Source: Metaphire vulgaris
Taxonomy: Eukaryota; Annelida; Clitellata; Crassiclitellata; Megascolecidae
Reading direction: 5' to 3'
Length of the DNA stretch: 64,000 bases
Assembly (NCBI GenBank): GCA_018105865.1
Contig: CM030835.1
Coordinates: 21,217,024 to 21,281,023, forward strand
Shown here piece after piece: positions 1-9,616 of the stretch. The notes beneath the pieces were generated by a model, which saw only the letters and a list, made by a program, of their open reading frames with translations, was not told the origin of the DNA and searched no databases. The position numbers and the translations under genes are program-made. Numbering within the stretch: the first letter of the stretch is position 1; each line of letters opens with the position of its first letter.

Positions 1-201
1 AGGTACTGGTAATTTGGCAAAGAGCATCAACACAGGTTTATTAAGAAATTCCATATTGTCAAGAACCAGGCATGGGCGCCCAAGAAACTTTTTCTAGGGG
101 GCAAAACACAATAGTCACGGTTAATATTTTACCAAGGTTTACAAATTTCACTGTGACAATATTGGTATTTGCAGTTTCCGGGGGTTGGGGACGAGGGACG
201 G
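1..201 (-). repeat. Edge copy of an inverted dispersed repeat
   Basis: This stretch is a near-identical inverted copy of 60243-60441. On the minus strand the first ~50 bases are a 5'-truncated piece of a LINE C-type reverse transcriptase gene. It is joined to a unique G-rich sequence that includes TTTCTAGGGGGCAAAACAC. Both copies share the same junction, so the junction existed before the duplication. The window edge cuts this copy. Only a handful of differences are visible over ~200 bp, so the duplication looks young. Confidence 0.85.
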
Positions 202-1129
202 GGGACGGGGGGTGCGTCCTTTTGCCCGAATGTGCGGGCGTCCGCGGAAACAGAAATTGATCAAAATATGATCAACGAACTGGAGATATGCTAAACTACT
301 CAAGAGATAAAATTCAGTTGTATGTGGTTGCGGCGCCGGAAATCATAAGACATTTGCAACTAATTAGAAATGCAATCGGTCGGATATACACCGGTTCTCA
401 TCGTCTATTCTATTGCTGTCGTTGAATTAATAGGAATCTCATTTTTAATTATATGAAAGCTTCTTTAAAAATGCATCGGTATAATCTAATGTCGCGAAAA
501 GTGCAGACAGATGTTCAAAGATCGATTATCTGGTCTTAAAAATCCTCAATTCGACTATTATTCAGCAAAGCGTTGTTTGGACTCGACTTCAGCACAGTCA
601 GTCACTGACAGTCAGTATGAAATTCTTTGTCATTACTCTGGTTTTAGTAGTTTGTTACTTTTACATATCTTACCAACCAATTTTTATCTCAATTGCGTGA
701 CAATTTTTAAGTTTGCAATTCATTGCGTTCAGAAATATTCACCTTCTAACAGATGTTGACGTTAAAGTGTCTCCAAAAAAGTCGTGGCTGAAAAGAGACT
801 CCAAAGATTTTGATGTTTATAACATTATTCAAATTTACTTACAGTGAATATTTTGAAATATCGAAAAATATTATGCAGAAGAAATTGAAAATAATTGACA
901 GAACTGATGCCGTTGGGCTGAATTTACATGTGGTGAAAATTTACATTTTGATTAGCCTAAATAGTTTACAAATTAGCAAATCAACATGTTTTAATTATGT
1001 GCAGTTAACAGCATGTATAATAACGAGAATACTAATGAAGGTTCAGGCGTTTAAGATTATAGCTTCTCCTTAAAAATACTGCCTACCTATATAATCTATT
1101 CCTACTCCTTTTTATCTCGGTGCCACATT
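202..1129. other. No recognisable feature
   Basis: AT-rich sequence with short open frames only. No conserved motif, terminal repeat or microsatellite of note was seen. Confidence 0.5.
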
Positions 1130-1139
1130 GCAGTAGCTA

Positions 1140-1930
1140 AACTGCCTGTAACAAAGCGATGTTTCGCCATCTCTCTAGCAGTTGAGGCAGTTTTTAAAGA
1201 GTCCTTCAGTGATGACAATGATAATGCTAGTATTCCAGACATTTGTATACTACCTCCAAACGATGGGGCAGATTATGAAGTTGAAGCAGTAGATGAAGAT
1301 ATTTTAGGTCCAGATGTGTTTCCTCGTGTTGCAGATGAAGGGATCCAGGCCTCAGCAGGACCATGTGAAGATGACAAGACCTGTGATTGTAAGCCTAGTA
1401 GCTCTGAGTTGAGTCATAACTATGTCAACCCTGTAGCCATGATAGAACGTCGTGTGAATGGAGTTTGAAGGAAATAAAATTTTTGCAGCAAAGAATGTTC
1501 AGCAATTACTCAACGGGATTCGACACTGTTGATCTTCTTGATCGTCTGCTTTCGACATACGGACCCAAGATCAAATCCAAGAAAGAGTGGTGGAACTTGC
1601 TTGTCAATGCATTCAATATTGCAGTGGTTGCAGCATGGAAGCTACATGCAAGATTGTTTCTTCCAGCGATCGCCTCAATCATCCTGAATTTCGAAGTGAA
1701 GTGGTTGCTTGGTTGTTGAAAGACACGCCTCGATAACGTTATGGAGAACCCACTGCCTCTGTTCCAAATCTTTACGACATAATGACGTCAAACATTACCT
1801 GGAGTCTACTTCCCAGGGGCGAGGTGCTTAATTCTTTAATTCTTGCATTTGTCAGACAAATGCAAGAATTAAATGCTCGAAGCCTGAGAACTGAGAGACA
1901 CCGTCACATCAAGTGTTTTGGAGTCTACCA
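1140..1930 (+). pseudogene. piggyBac transposase deletion derivative (N-terminus fused to C-terminus)
   Basis: Two pieces of a piggyBac-type (DDE_Tnp_1_7) transposase lie next to each other. The first, about 1150-1468, gives an acidic N-terminal segment with PDICILPPNDG and a run of D and E residues typical of the family N-terminus. It ends at a TGA just after ERRVNGV. The second, 1465-1720, carries the conserved C-terminal block (GFDTVDLLDRLLSTYGPKIK and VVAAWKLH), equivalent to the M-GGVDLxD...RSKKWWW...NAW region. A third piece in another frame, to about 1905, holds a decayed C-terminal tail. The central part with most of the catalytic aspartates is missing, so this is an internal deletion relic. 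Several frame breaks exclude function. Identity is recognised by motif only. Confidence 0.7.
1835..1873. repeat. Perfect 19-bp-arm palindrome
   Basis: Arms 1835-1853 and 1855-1873 are exact reverse complements around a single A. It lies in the decayed C-terminal part of the piggyBac relic. The palindrome must have arisen or been kept after the gene broke, since the surrounding reading frame is otherwise degenerate. Confidence 0.9.
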
Positions 1931-1938
1931 CACCAATG

Positions 1939-1983
1939 AATAATTAATTAATTAATAATTAATTAATTAATTTAATTAATTAC
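1939..1983. repeat. ATTA/TTAA low-complexity tract
   Basis: Repeated AATT/TTAA units immediately after the piggyBac relic. Since piggyBac targets TTAA, the tract may mark the end of that element, but no terminal repeat could be paired. Confidence 0.6.
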
Positions 1984-2019
1984 CTTAAGATGATACTTAA
2001 AAACAGTATTTCCCACATA

Positions 2020-2603
2020 CAGTGCCGTTCATAAGTCTCGCGTCACCCACCTGAAAAAGCTATTTACGGCCTTTTCTTGGCTTGTCCTTTCAATCGGACG
2101 TCATAATTCCATATTATTATATACCAATTTGTTGGAAATTCAATTCTGCACCAATTTCCGCAATCAATTTGTCTCTTTTATGAACTTTCCAATTGATTAT
2201 TATGCAAGGAAGCGTTAGAGTCGGATTCTGCATCATACTGGATTCGAAGTCATCCAATGAACCTATGTCTTTCTCAACCAATTGAAGCATCAAATCCCAC
2301 AGCCAAAACCTGCATGACAATTCGGTTAGTCAATGTTTATTAGCCAATCACTTTTTAGGCACTGAGTATTAATTCTGTGACGGTAACTGCAGAATCCGAC
2401 TCCAACGCTTCCTTGCATAATAATCAATTGGAAAGTTCATAAAGGAGACAAATTGATTGTGTAAATTGGTGCAGAATTGAATTTCCAACAAACTGGTATA
2501 TAACAATAATATGAAATTATGACGTCAGATCGAAAGGACAAGTCAAGAAAAGGCTGTAAATAGCTTTTTCAGGTGGGTGATGCGAGACTTATGAAGGGCA
2601 CTG
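2020..2603. mobile_element. Tc1/mariner-type foldback MITE
   Basis: Long terminal inverted repeats of ~214 bp (2020-2233 and 2388-2603) begin CAGTGCC and end GGGCACTG. The element is flanked by TA on both sides (2018-2019 and 2604-2605). A ~154-bp spacer separates the arms. The TA target and CAGTG terminus fit Tc1/mariner. There is no transposase gene, so it is non-autonomous. The arms differ at a few positions, so it is not brand new. Confidence 0.88.
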
Positions 2604-2605
2604 TA

Positions 2606-3768
2606 CTATGCCTATATGAGGCATGTTCAAAAATTTACATACTGTACAGCACTAATGTTATAAAATTACTGCCTTTGGTGTTCCCGAGATTTTCGATAGT
2701 CATAGTGACCCAACGTTCCCATTTGGGAACATGGGTATGGTTCCGTGATCTTGAATACTTTTTTTCTGATTTCAACTTTTTGTCTTACTATACATCAGAA
2801 AGTGTCTAAATATAAGTTTATTGAGTGAGTGTCAATTTTGAAAAGGTCTGAGAACATAAAGGTTAAAAATATGTCGATAAAGTTATACAACCTGTTTTAT
2901 AAATGATTATAAGAAGTTCGTGTCTAAAAATAATGATACTGAGCATCTTGTATTGAAGTTCAATGAATAATGAAGTTAATTCAATAAATAGATGTTATGG
3001 CTACATCCTCTTAAGTACTCGATTGCATTCCAGTTTTCGTAATCTAGCACAACAGTCTGCGATCGAAGGCACCGACAATTGTTATCACCCAACCGTCGGG
3101 ACGAGATTAGCATTTATTTAAACTCAGTGAAACTTTGCTCCGAATTGTCCGCTCCGAATTGCCCTAGAACCTAATTTACCATATTTCAAATTTATTTGTC
3201 TGTGCCTATCATTTGCGCCGTTTTGTCTGCCCATGTTTGTCGGTATTTTCTTTGCACCCACCCTCAAAAATTTCTCAACGGGTTTGCGCATATTCCACGA
3301 CTAATCTCAGCCAGAGTAGGAGTAGGGACTTTCCAATCGTACCCACACGGCTATGACAATTATATAGAGCAGAAGGGTGCTTATAATAACTGTTATGTTC
3401 TTGTGTTTGACCAAAGGCAACGTATCGTTGGTTGGTTGTTGAAAGATGAAGACGATCTATCTGATTCTACTGGTTTTTATTCTTCAAAATGAATTCCTTC
3501 CATCGGCCGCCTACTTGCCTGAAAAAGAGGAAGGTGCGCGATGACATTTGATGACAAAAAACAAACACTTTCACAGCTGAGTAAATGTTTTTGGCATACG
3601 TTGGCCGAACGCATTCGTCTAAGAGAATTAAAGCAACGTCGTAGGTTCTGTTGACGCACATTTTGCATTCTGGAGTTATCAAGCAGCTAACCCTTTCGTC
3701 ACTGGGCAAACCTACTCCATGTAATTAGTGTGGGTAAAGTGAACTTATCACTGAGAACCATCTATCAG
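2606..3768. other. No recognisable feature
   Basis: Apparently unique AT-rich DNA. A 98-codon open frame at 3196-3492 has no motif that I recognise. No repeat ends or RNA genes were seen. Confidence 0.5.
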
Positions 3769-4384
3769 CAGTGATGGGCACTAACATTTTTAGTTAAACT
3801 TTAACTAAACTTTTTTGCAATCAAGCAGTTTAACTTTTAAAGTAACTTTTTCACTGTAGTAGTTTAACTTTAACTGATAGCTAATTTAAAGCAGTTTAAC
3901 TTATAACTTTAACTTTTTAACTTTGACATGAGCTACTGAGCTGGTAAAACTAGATTACAAGCTGCAACAAACACGATTTACGATTATAATTTCATATAGC
4001 AAAATTTTAACGATAAATATAATAAGAATAATAACGGTAATAATAATAATAATTCATAATTGAAACAGGTAATTATGCGGTTGACATGAAAAAGTAGAGC
4101 CTACGCGTGACTTAGCCTGTGCTGAAAGTGGCATAGAATCTGAATAACTCAAGTTTAACTATTAGCCAGTTAACTAAAAAAAATTCAGTTTAACTAAAGC
4201 CTTAACTAAACTTTTACCCAACCAGTTTAATGTAATGTAATGTAATTAGCTATTTGTATTGCGCCTAATCAAATAATGTTAGCAAGCGCTTTACAATTAA
4301 TGTCAACTTTTTAAAACTTTTAAAAAACTTTTGATGCAAGTAAAAAAAGTAGTTTAACTAAAAGTTACTTTTTGCCCATCACTG
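3769..4384. mobile_element. hAT-type MITE with perfect 8-bp target duplication
   Basis: Terminal inverted repeats CAGTGATGGGCA and TGCCCATCACTG bound the element, with TCTATCAG duplicated exactly on both sides (3761-3768 and 4385-4392). The interior is built from degenerate AGTTTAACTTTAACT repeats and has no coding capacity. The 8-bp duplication and CAG-CTG ends are the hAT hallmark. A short retroelement tail is nested at about 4224-4310. Confidence 0.93.
4224..4310 (-). repeat. Retroelement 3' end nested in the hAT MITE
   Basis: A (TAATG)n tract is followed by TTAGCTATTTGTATTGCGCC and a GCAAGCGCTTTACAATTA segment. Read on the minus strand this is a SINE or LINE 3' end with a (CATTA)n tail. 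A second copy lies at 61434-61500 in the same orientation. Only ~85 bp is present, typical of severe 5' truncation. Confidence 0.65.
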
Positions 4385-4392
4385 TCTATCAG

Positions 4393-5035
4393 TAAGTTTA
4401 AGTACCATTGCCGCGTTATCAAGCGGTTAAGAATTCGTATTTTCGGAAAGAAGAGAAAAATATGTCTTTCTATAAATATAATCCGAGTATTTTGTTGGTA
4501 CATCAAGCGCAATCTAAGCGTAGAAATGCAGGATTAACCAGCAGCGCTTTTGTTTGCTGTCCCCCATTCCCGTACAGTCATTGACACAGCCTAACAACAA
4601 AAGTCCATCAGTCAGACGATTAAACAAAGAACTGTCGGCATATTCAGACGATCGAAGCTCTTGCTAGAACCATAGCGAGGCAGCGTAGATAAAGTTGACA
4701 GGAGCCTGTATGTAGCGATAACTAGCAGTCTAGGCCTATATCAATAGATAGGTCTGCATGTCAACATTACAAATGTGTAGTCAGTTTCGTCAGAACGTAT
4801 GAATATCGGAATAATTTAGCCAGATAAGGTTTCTGCTCAGACTGTCCTTATCTCGATCACAGTGCAGGATATCGATAAGAATAAGAGAAGGTCTACATCA
4901 GAATGTTATTTGAGTAGTCATTCCTCGAATTTGATTAGGTGTAAACCTTTTTTACGTGACAAATAAAACTGAATCTCACTGCGTTGAAAACATCAGAATT
5001 ACCTTTATCAAAAGCTACGTTAGACTGTGCTCATA
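4393..5035. other. No recognisable feature
   Basis: No conserved reading frame, repeat end or RNA structure was recognised. Confidence 0.5.
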
Positions 5036-5039
5036 TTAG

Positions 5040-5167
5040 ATATTCGGGAAACTAGGTTATTGAATGTGTAGAATTGCTTTAGTGGCTTTCATACAGGCTT
5101 ATCTAGCCTCCTAAACCACTTTAAATCACGTTATTATTATTGCTATTATTATTATTATTACTATTAA

Positions 5168-5237
<70 letters not shown>

Positions 5238-5240
5238 AGA
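5040..5240 (+). mobile_element. 3' end of a LINE A copy with (TTA)n tail
   Basis: GAAACTAGGTTATTGAATG and AGCCTCCTAAACCACTTTAA match the 3' end of LINE A at about 11880-11960. Both run into long (TTA)n tails. Only the last ~100 bp plus tail is present, a severely 5'-truncated retrotransposon insertion. Confidence 0.85.
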
Positions 5241-5559
5241 ATATTCCATTAGATTGCAGACTTATCGTCTTATCGTTCAGCGCAAATATATACTAGACTG
5301 GAAACTTAGCAGACAGTGTTGATGGTGTCGAGAAATATCACATATCTGGAATTTAATGACTTGGTTTAATGAATTGGTTTTTATTTATGACTGAGGATTT
5401 TTACCTGATTTTGACAGAATTCAAATCTGATGGCCGCCGTTCAATTCGACAGAGAGATAAAGTTACTCGATTCTTTAGGACGTGCAAAGAGGTCAGTTGT
5501 ACTCGCAAGATCTTTACTCGTGTGAATTAGACTGCTTAAAGCGTGGCGTTCAAATTCTT

Positions 5560-6015
5560 TAGTTAGCTAGTTAGTTAGTTAATATGCCAACTTATATAGC
5601 GCTATAGTCACAGCAGGCCAAGATCAAGAGCGCTTTACAGATTGCACTTAAATGAGATGTTAAACAAGTGCGTCTTAAGTCTGGTAGCAAACATTTCTAG
5701 ACTAGTCGCGTTAGTCACAATGTCGGGCAGCGAATTCCAGAGGAGGGGATTCCCCCGGGTGAAAGACCTCTCCCCAAATTTCACTGTCTTAGATGGAGGG
5801 GGTACAACCAATTGGACCCGATTACATGAACGAAGCTGCCGCCGACAATCAGTAAGCGATGGCCTATGCACATGTTCAGCCAAGTAGACGGGGCAGGCTT
5901 TAACCCTTTCGTTAGAAAAATTAAATTCTATTGGGAACAAGTATTTGTTTACGTTGGCTACAGTAAATAGATAAAATTGCATGAAATGTGGTGTACTTCT
6001 GCAAAATTTAATCAT
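5560..6015 (-). mobile_element. 5'-truncated CR1/L2-like LINE 3' end
   Basis: The minus strand encodes a reverse transcriptase C-terminal tail, with GNPLLWNSLPDIV, then ATSLEMFATRLKTHLF near the end. This is the conserved C-terminus of CR1/L2-type ORF2 proteins. The stop lies at ~5635. The 3' UTR contains TATAGCGCTATATAAG, followed by a tail of repeated TAAC units at 5560-5580 (minus sense). About 125 codons survive, so it is not functional. A related fragment lies on the plus strand at 25495-25660. Confidence 0.85.
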
Positions 6016-6019
6016 AATG

Positions 6020-6570
6020 CAGCCAACTGCGTTTTTCTTTCAAATTCAAAAGTGCAGTGAGGCCACCTAGCGAAAACCAGGCCAGTTGTAGGAAGCGTTC
6101 ATTCGAATATCAGCACCTATCACTGTTTGCGCTAAAAGATCGTTGTAAGAGAGACGAATTTCATCAAATGACATTGACTGCGCTCAAATCTCAAATTCTG
6201 AGGACATTTCTTGTCCTTTTTGAGGGGCGGATTCTTTCCCCCAACAGAGTTTGTGCTGAACAGAGCACTGGACCGCGAGTTGGAAAGTCGTTTGTGGCAT
6301 TTACAGGCAAATTTGGATAGAAACAGTAGAACGCTTGTCCTGAATCTGAGTAAACCATGTTCCATGAACGGAAGCAAAATCAATCAGATTGAAAGTTGAT
6401 TTGGCCATTATGATAAATTGGTAAGCCAGCATTAATTTCCCCGGCGAAGCCTCACTTTTGAAGCCTGTCTCCTGCCCCGTTGGACATCGGTTCAGTCAAA
6501 AGTTTGGGTTTTCAGGGTCCAGAAATTAAAGAATCACAATTTTGATTGTAATAGTAAATTACCCTGCAAT
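6020..6570. other. No recognisable feature
   Basis: Short overlapping frames on both strands, with no supported gene or repeat boundary. Confidence 0.4.
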
Positions 6571-6633
6571 CAAAAGCGTCTATGCCAAAACGTCGTGAAT
6601 ATATATTAAATCGCCGAAACTCACGACGCCACC

Positions 6634-6858
6634 ATGGAATGTTCTGGCTACGCCCCCGCTGTTGCAATACTAAATAATGAAATATATGTAGAAAATAAAT
6701 TCTTCAGGGCAGACTCGAAGCTGACGGTGTATGGTCAATACGGTGACTGGTGCCAACAGGGAAGCACCAATTCTTGGTTGATGTGCTGTGACGATTACAA
6801 GTGCTATTGTAGTACTTGGACTGGCCGATGCAAGTGCGACACCTCTATTTTCGGCTGA
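6634..6858 (+). CDS. Possible terminal exon of a cysteine-rich (knottin-like) peptide
   Basis: The open frame ends in ~38 residues with seven cysteines spaced C-x(n)-W-x3-CC-x4-C-x-C-x6-C-x-C. The order single C, W, CC, CxC, CxC resembles inhibitor-cystine-knot peptides of the agatoxin type, which normally have eight cysteines. One expected N-terminal cysteine is absent here. A splice acceptor-like TTCTTCAG at 6700-6707 suggests the true exon starts at 6708 and that an upstream exon would supply the signal peptide, which I could not find. The ATG at 6634 has a good Kozak context (GCCACCATGG), but the residues after it are not a signal sequence. A poly(A) signal follows at 7188, beyond a MITE insertion. 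Folding, function and expression are all inferred. It could be a chance frame or a gene relic. Confidence 0.35.
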   Translation: MECSGYAPAVAILNNEIYVENKFFRADSKLTVYGQYGDWCQQGSTNSWLMCCDDYKCYCSTWTGRCKCDTSIFG

Positions 6859-6894
6859 AGATAGCGATTACCGCTCACCGACTGTCTCTGCGTC

Positions 6895-7102
6895 CAGAGC
6901 CGTAGCGAGGGGCAGGTTGGCATATGCCCCGGGCGCCGAGGGGAGGGGACGCCAAAATTGAGTATTCGGGTAAGTGAAATGCACAATAAAGAAGAAGAAG
7001 CATGTGCGACGACCTTTTTTGTTTTGCTCGTTAATTAGCGGTGTTAAGGACGCCAACGATACACTTTGGCCCCGGGTGCCGGAAACCATCGCTACGGCTC
7101 TG
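6895..7102. mobile_element. hAT-type MITE
   Basis: TIRs CAGAGCCGTAGCGAGG and CATCGCTACGGCTCTG are present. The flanking 8 bp are TCTGCGTC and TCTACGTC (7 of 8 identical). The paired duplication at 19.4 kb lacks the insert, confirming the boundaries. The interior holds the shared GACGACC/T-run/GCTCG motif at 7006-7033. Confidence 0.88.
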
Positions 7103-7187
7103 TCTACGTCTACTCCATAGGAACGATGCATGATCTCAGTCAAAAGCATAAACATATATTTATTAGCAACTTTCCCTCGAAATATTA

Positions 7188-7193
7188 AATAAA
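7188..7193 (+). promoter_or_regulatory. Candidate poly(A) signal AATAAA
   Basis: It lies 330 bp after the stop of the cysteine-rich frame (about 120 bp if the MITE is discounted). It is conserved in the duplicate at 19519-19524. Conservation in both copies may only reflect their common origin. Confidence 0.35.
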
Positions 7194-7399
7194 GAGCATT
7201 GCATTCAACTGGTTTTCAGAGTTATCAGCACATACAGCGTCTTATCTGATGTCTTGCTTCACAAACTTATTACATATGAAGCCCTAAGTAAGGAAGTAAA
7301 ATCTCGTGAATTTCTATAGCGCTTTTGAGGCAAGTACCGTAGCAGCTTCTTATTCCAAGTCTCTTAAGAACTACATGTACAGTGCATTGTCCCGCTTAC

Positions 7400-8040
7400 C
7401 TTCTCCTATTTTAAAAATCACAACCATATTGAACGTCCCGTAAGTTTCACTTTTCTCACTTGTCTTGAATTCCGAAGAAGCAAAAGCGATCTGTAAAGGT
7501 TTCTAGGATGTAAAAGAATTTGGCCTCAGTTGCTAAGTTTTGAATAATAAGTTTGAATTATAGAGGTTTGGTGGATAGTGGTTGGTCCTAGCACTCGTTG
7601 TATGAAATGCTCTTTAGAGCTGTAACTCGCTTAGTTCGCGAAAGATAAGAACAGACTCAATTTCCTTTTAAATTTATTATGACGATTTTAATATCAACCT
7701 TTAGCTGTTCCTTCTATGCACACTGTCCAAGTTCAAATCAACATTTGGTTTTCATACGATTATCATTTGCACTGGAATGCGTTCATTTGCTTGCAAATTC
7801 TCAGGAAACTATACAACGTACTAGTGAATAATAATTTATTCACTAGTACGTTATATAGTTTCGTGATATTATAATAGAGACTTGCGCTATGGGTGTATGC
7901 AATGGTATCTTAAGAACAATTGCCTCACTTAGGGCCTACCTTAACCTGTTTTAAAAATCACAGCCATATTGAACATCCCGTAAAGTTTCACTTTTCTCAC
8001 TTGTCTTGAATTCCGAAGAAACAGAATCGATCTTTATCAT
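7400..8040. repeat. Direct repeat pair of ~90 bp
   Basis: About 7404-7495 and 7944-8035 share AAAATCACA-CCATATTGAAC, CCCGTAA-GTTTCACTTTTC and TTGTCTTGAATTCCGAAGAA with few differences, ~540 bp apart. The intervening DNA contains the palindrome at 7805-7862. The pair could be a local duplication or the ends of an unrecognised element. Confidence 0.7.
7805..7862. repeat. Palindrome with 17-bp perfect inner arms
   Basis: 7815-7831 and 7836-7852 are exact reverse complements around TAAT. Pairing resumes for 9 bp outside a single mismatch. It forms a ~58-bp potential hairpin with no associated TIR or target duplication. Confidence 0.85.
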
Positions 8041-8217
8041 CTGTTTCTGACTTTCCTGCAATAAAAGACATGTGGAAATGAGCTGGTGGAAATGATCGTT
8101 TGAAGAAACGTATCGATGACCTTCTAAGGGTCATAGAAGAGAAGATTACTGTGCGGCGTAAAAGATCATTTGAAGAAACTTGTTGATTACATTCAAAGGA
8201 TCATAGATGAGAAGAAG

Positions 8218-8250
8218 AAAGCTCTGACTCCGTGCCGGAGTCAGAGCTTT
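8218..8250. repeat. Perfect 15-bp-arm hairpin
   Basis: Arms 8218-8232 and 8236-8250 are exact complements around TGC. It lies in a region with several short open frames but no T run after it, so a terminator reading is not supported (and is irrelevant in a eukaryote). Confidence 0.9.
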
Positions 8251-9600
8251 CACCGGCGTCGACCAAGCCTCCCACATCAGGAGCCAAGCGCCAAAACCCC
8301 AAGCGAGCGTTCTCTCGTCTTCTACTCCTTTTTATCCCTTTTTCCTCGCCCTCAGCCTCTCTTCCTCAGGCCTCCCAAGTAGAGCTGAGTAGCGCCCTTA
8401 TGGCTCACTATCTTCGGCCTCTCTCTCTCATCCCCTGCAGCAGCCCATCCAACCAGACCGGCTGAATGTAGTCAGAGAGAGTCATAAAATAAATCAGTAG
8501 ATAAGTACTATGCGGTGGTACGCCGCAGTACTAGACAGACTCGTCGAGAAAAATTCCGGGCTCCTGGGCAGAACAGTCACAGGCCCTAGAAAGTTTATAT
8601 TCAAGAGGTGATTACTTTTTTTATTTTCAGTAATCGTAATAAGTTCAAGTGTGTAAGTGGGTAGGTCGACTCAGCCTTACTCTCTAGAGGGCGCTGGTAA
8701 ACTGAGGAGCAGCGAAGCTGCGAGGTAAAACGTGGGTCTGGGGAAAGTAACGGCAACTCACCCCAGATAATGGATTATACCCTAGCGAAACTTTTCCTAC
8801 GATTTTGCGCAGATCTCACAACCTATCCAACCACAATAAGGGGTTCGCCCCACCGTACCATCTCGTGGCTACTCAAACTAGTAATAGGCCTAATACTAAC
8901 AATAATATAATAGAATAATAATTATGATGATAACACTGGTCTATATTTGAAAAAAATTCTGCTGTCCTAAGTATTTTTGCTGATTTTACTCAAAAGAGAG
9001 ATGCTGATTTCAGGTATAAAGTAAAAATATGCAATGGGTCAACTATTTTCACAAATGAGCAATTCTTGTGGCCATATTAATTGAAACTGCACTGAAATTG
9101 GACTAGACGTAACGGCGGCCACAAGACTTACACAATACCACAATAGATGGAGATCCATATTGAAGCTTACAAGGCGTGCAGAAGCATCACCACGGCATTG
9201 ATGATGATGACGAAGACGACAGCGAAGACGACGACGACGACGACGATGATGATGATGATGATGATGATGACTGGCCATCTTAAGGCTTAGGCAGTTTAGG
9301 CACTGCCTAGGAGCGAAAAATTTTAGGGACGACATAAAACGAGGATGACAAGAATTTCAGGCGCGTTTTTTGATAGAATAACTTAACTGAAGCTCGTATA
9401 GTGCACAATAATAAAACTTGCGGAACACATTTGGCGACATTACAACCTCCAACATAGGCTAGAGAACCAACATAGGCTAGAGAACATCATATACTTCTGA
9501 CGTCACAAAAGCTCTGATAAGTGGCAGACTAATAATATTTTGTCATATAAAGTCATATTTTGCAAATAAGTTATATAGTGCCATACACAAATTTTGAGAA
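8251..9600. other. No gene recognised; GAY microsatellite inside
   Basis: The stretch includes a (GAT/GAC)n microsatellite at about 9198-9270 and a short segment at 9275-9335 resembling the CTTAGGCACTGCCTAGG ends of decayed MITEs. Otherwise nothing was recognised. Confidence 0.5.
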
Positions 9601-9616
9601 CTAGTGCTTTGGAGAA

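Larger units (their letters stand above)
6865..7365. repeat. Dispersed duplication, copy 1 (partner 19375-20072)
   Basis: From CGCTCACCGACTGTCTCTGC onward, this stretch matches 19375-20072 through a poly(A)-signal region, CAGCGTCTTATCTGATGTC and a LINE 3' tail (CTCGTGAATTTCTATAGCGC). Copy 1 contains MITE 6895-7102, absent from copy 2. Copy 2 contains MITE 19601-19976, absent from copy 1. Each therefore serves as the empty site for the other. Confidence 0.85.

Noticed and set aside
9039..9335. His/Arg-rich minus-strand frame
   Set aside because: Translation of the (GAT/GAC)n microsatellite.
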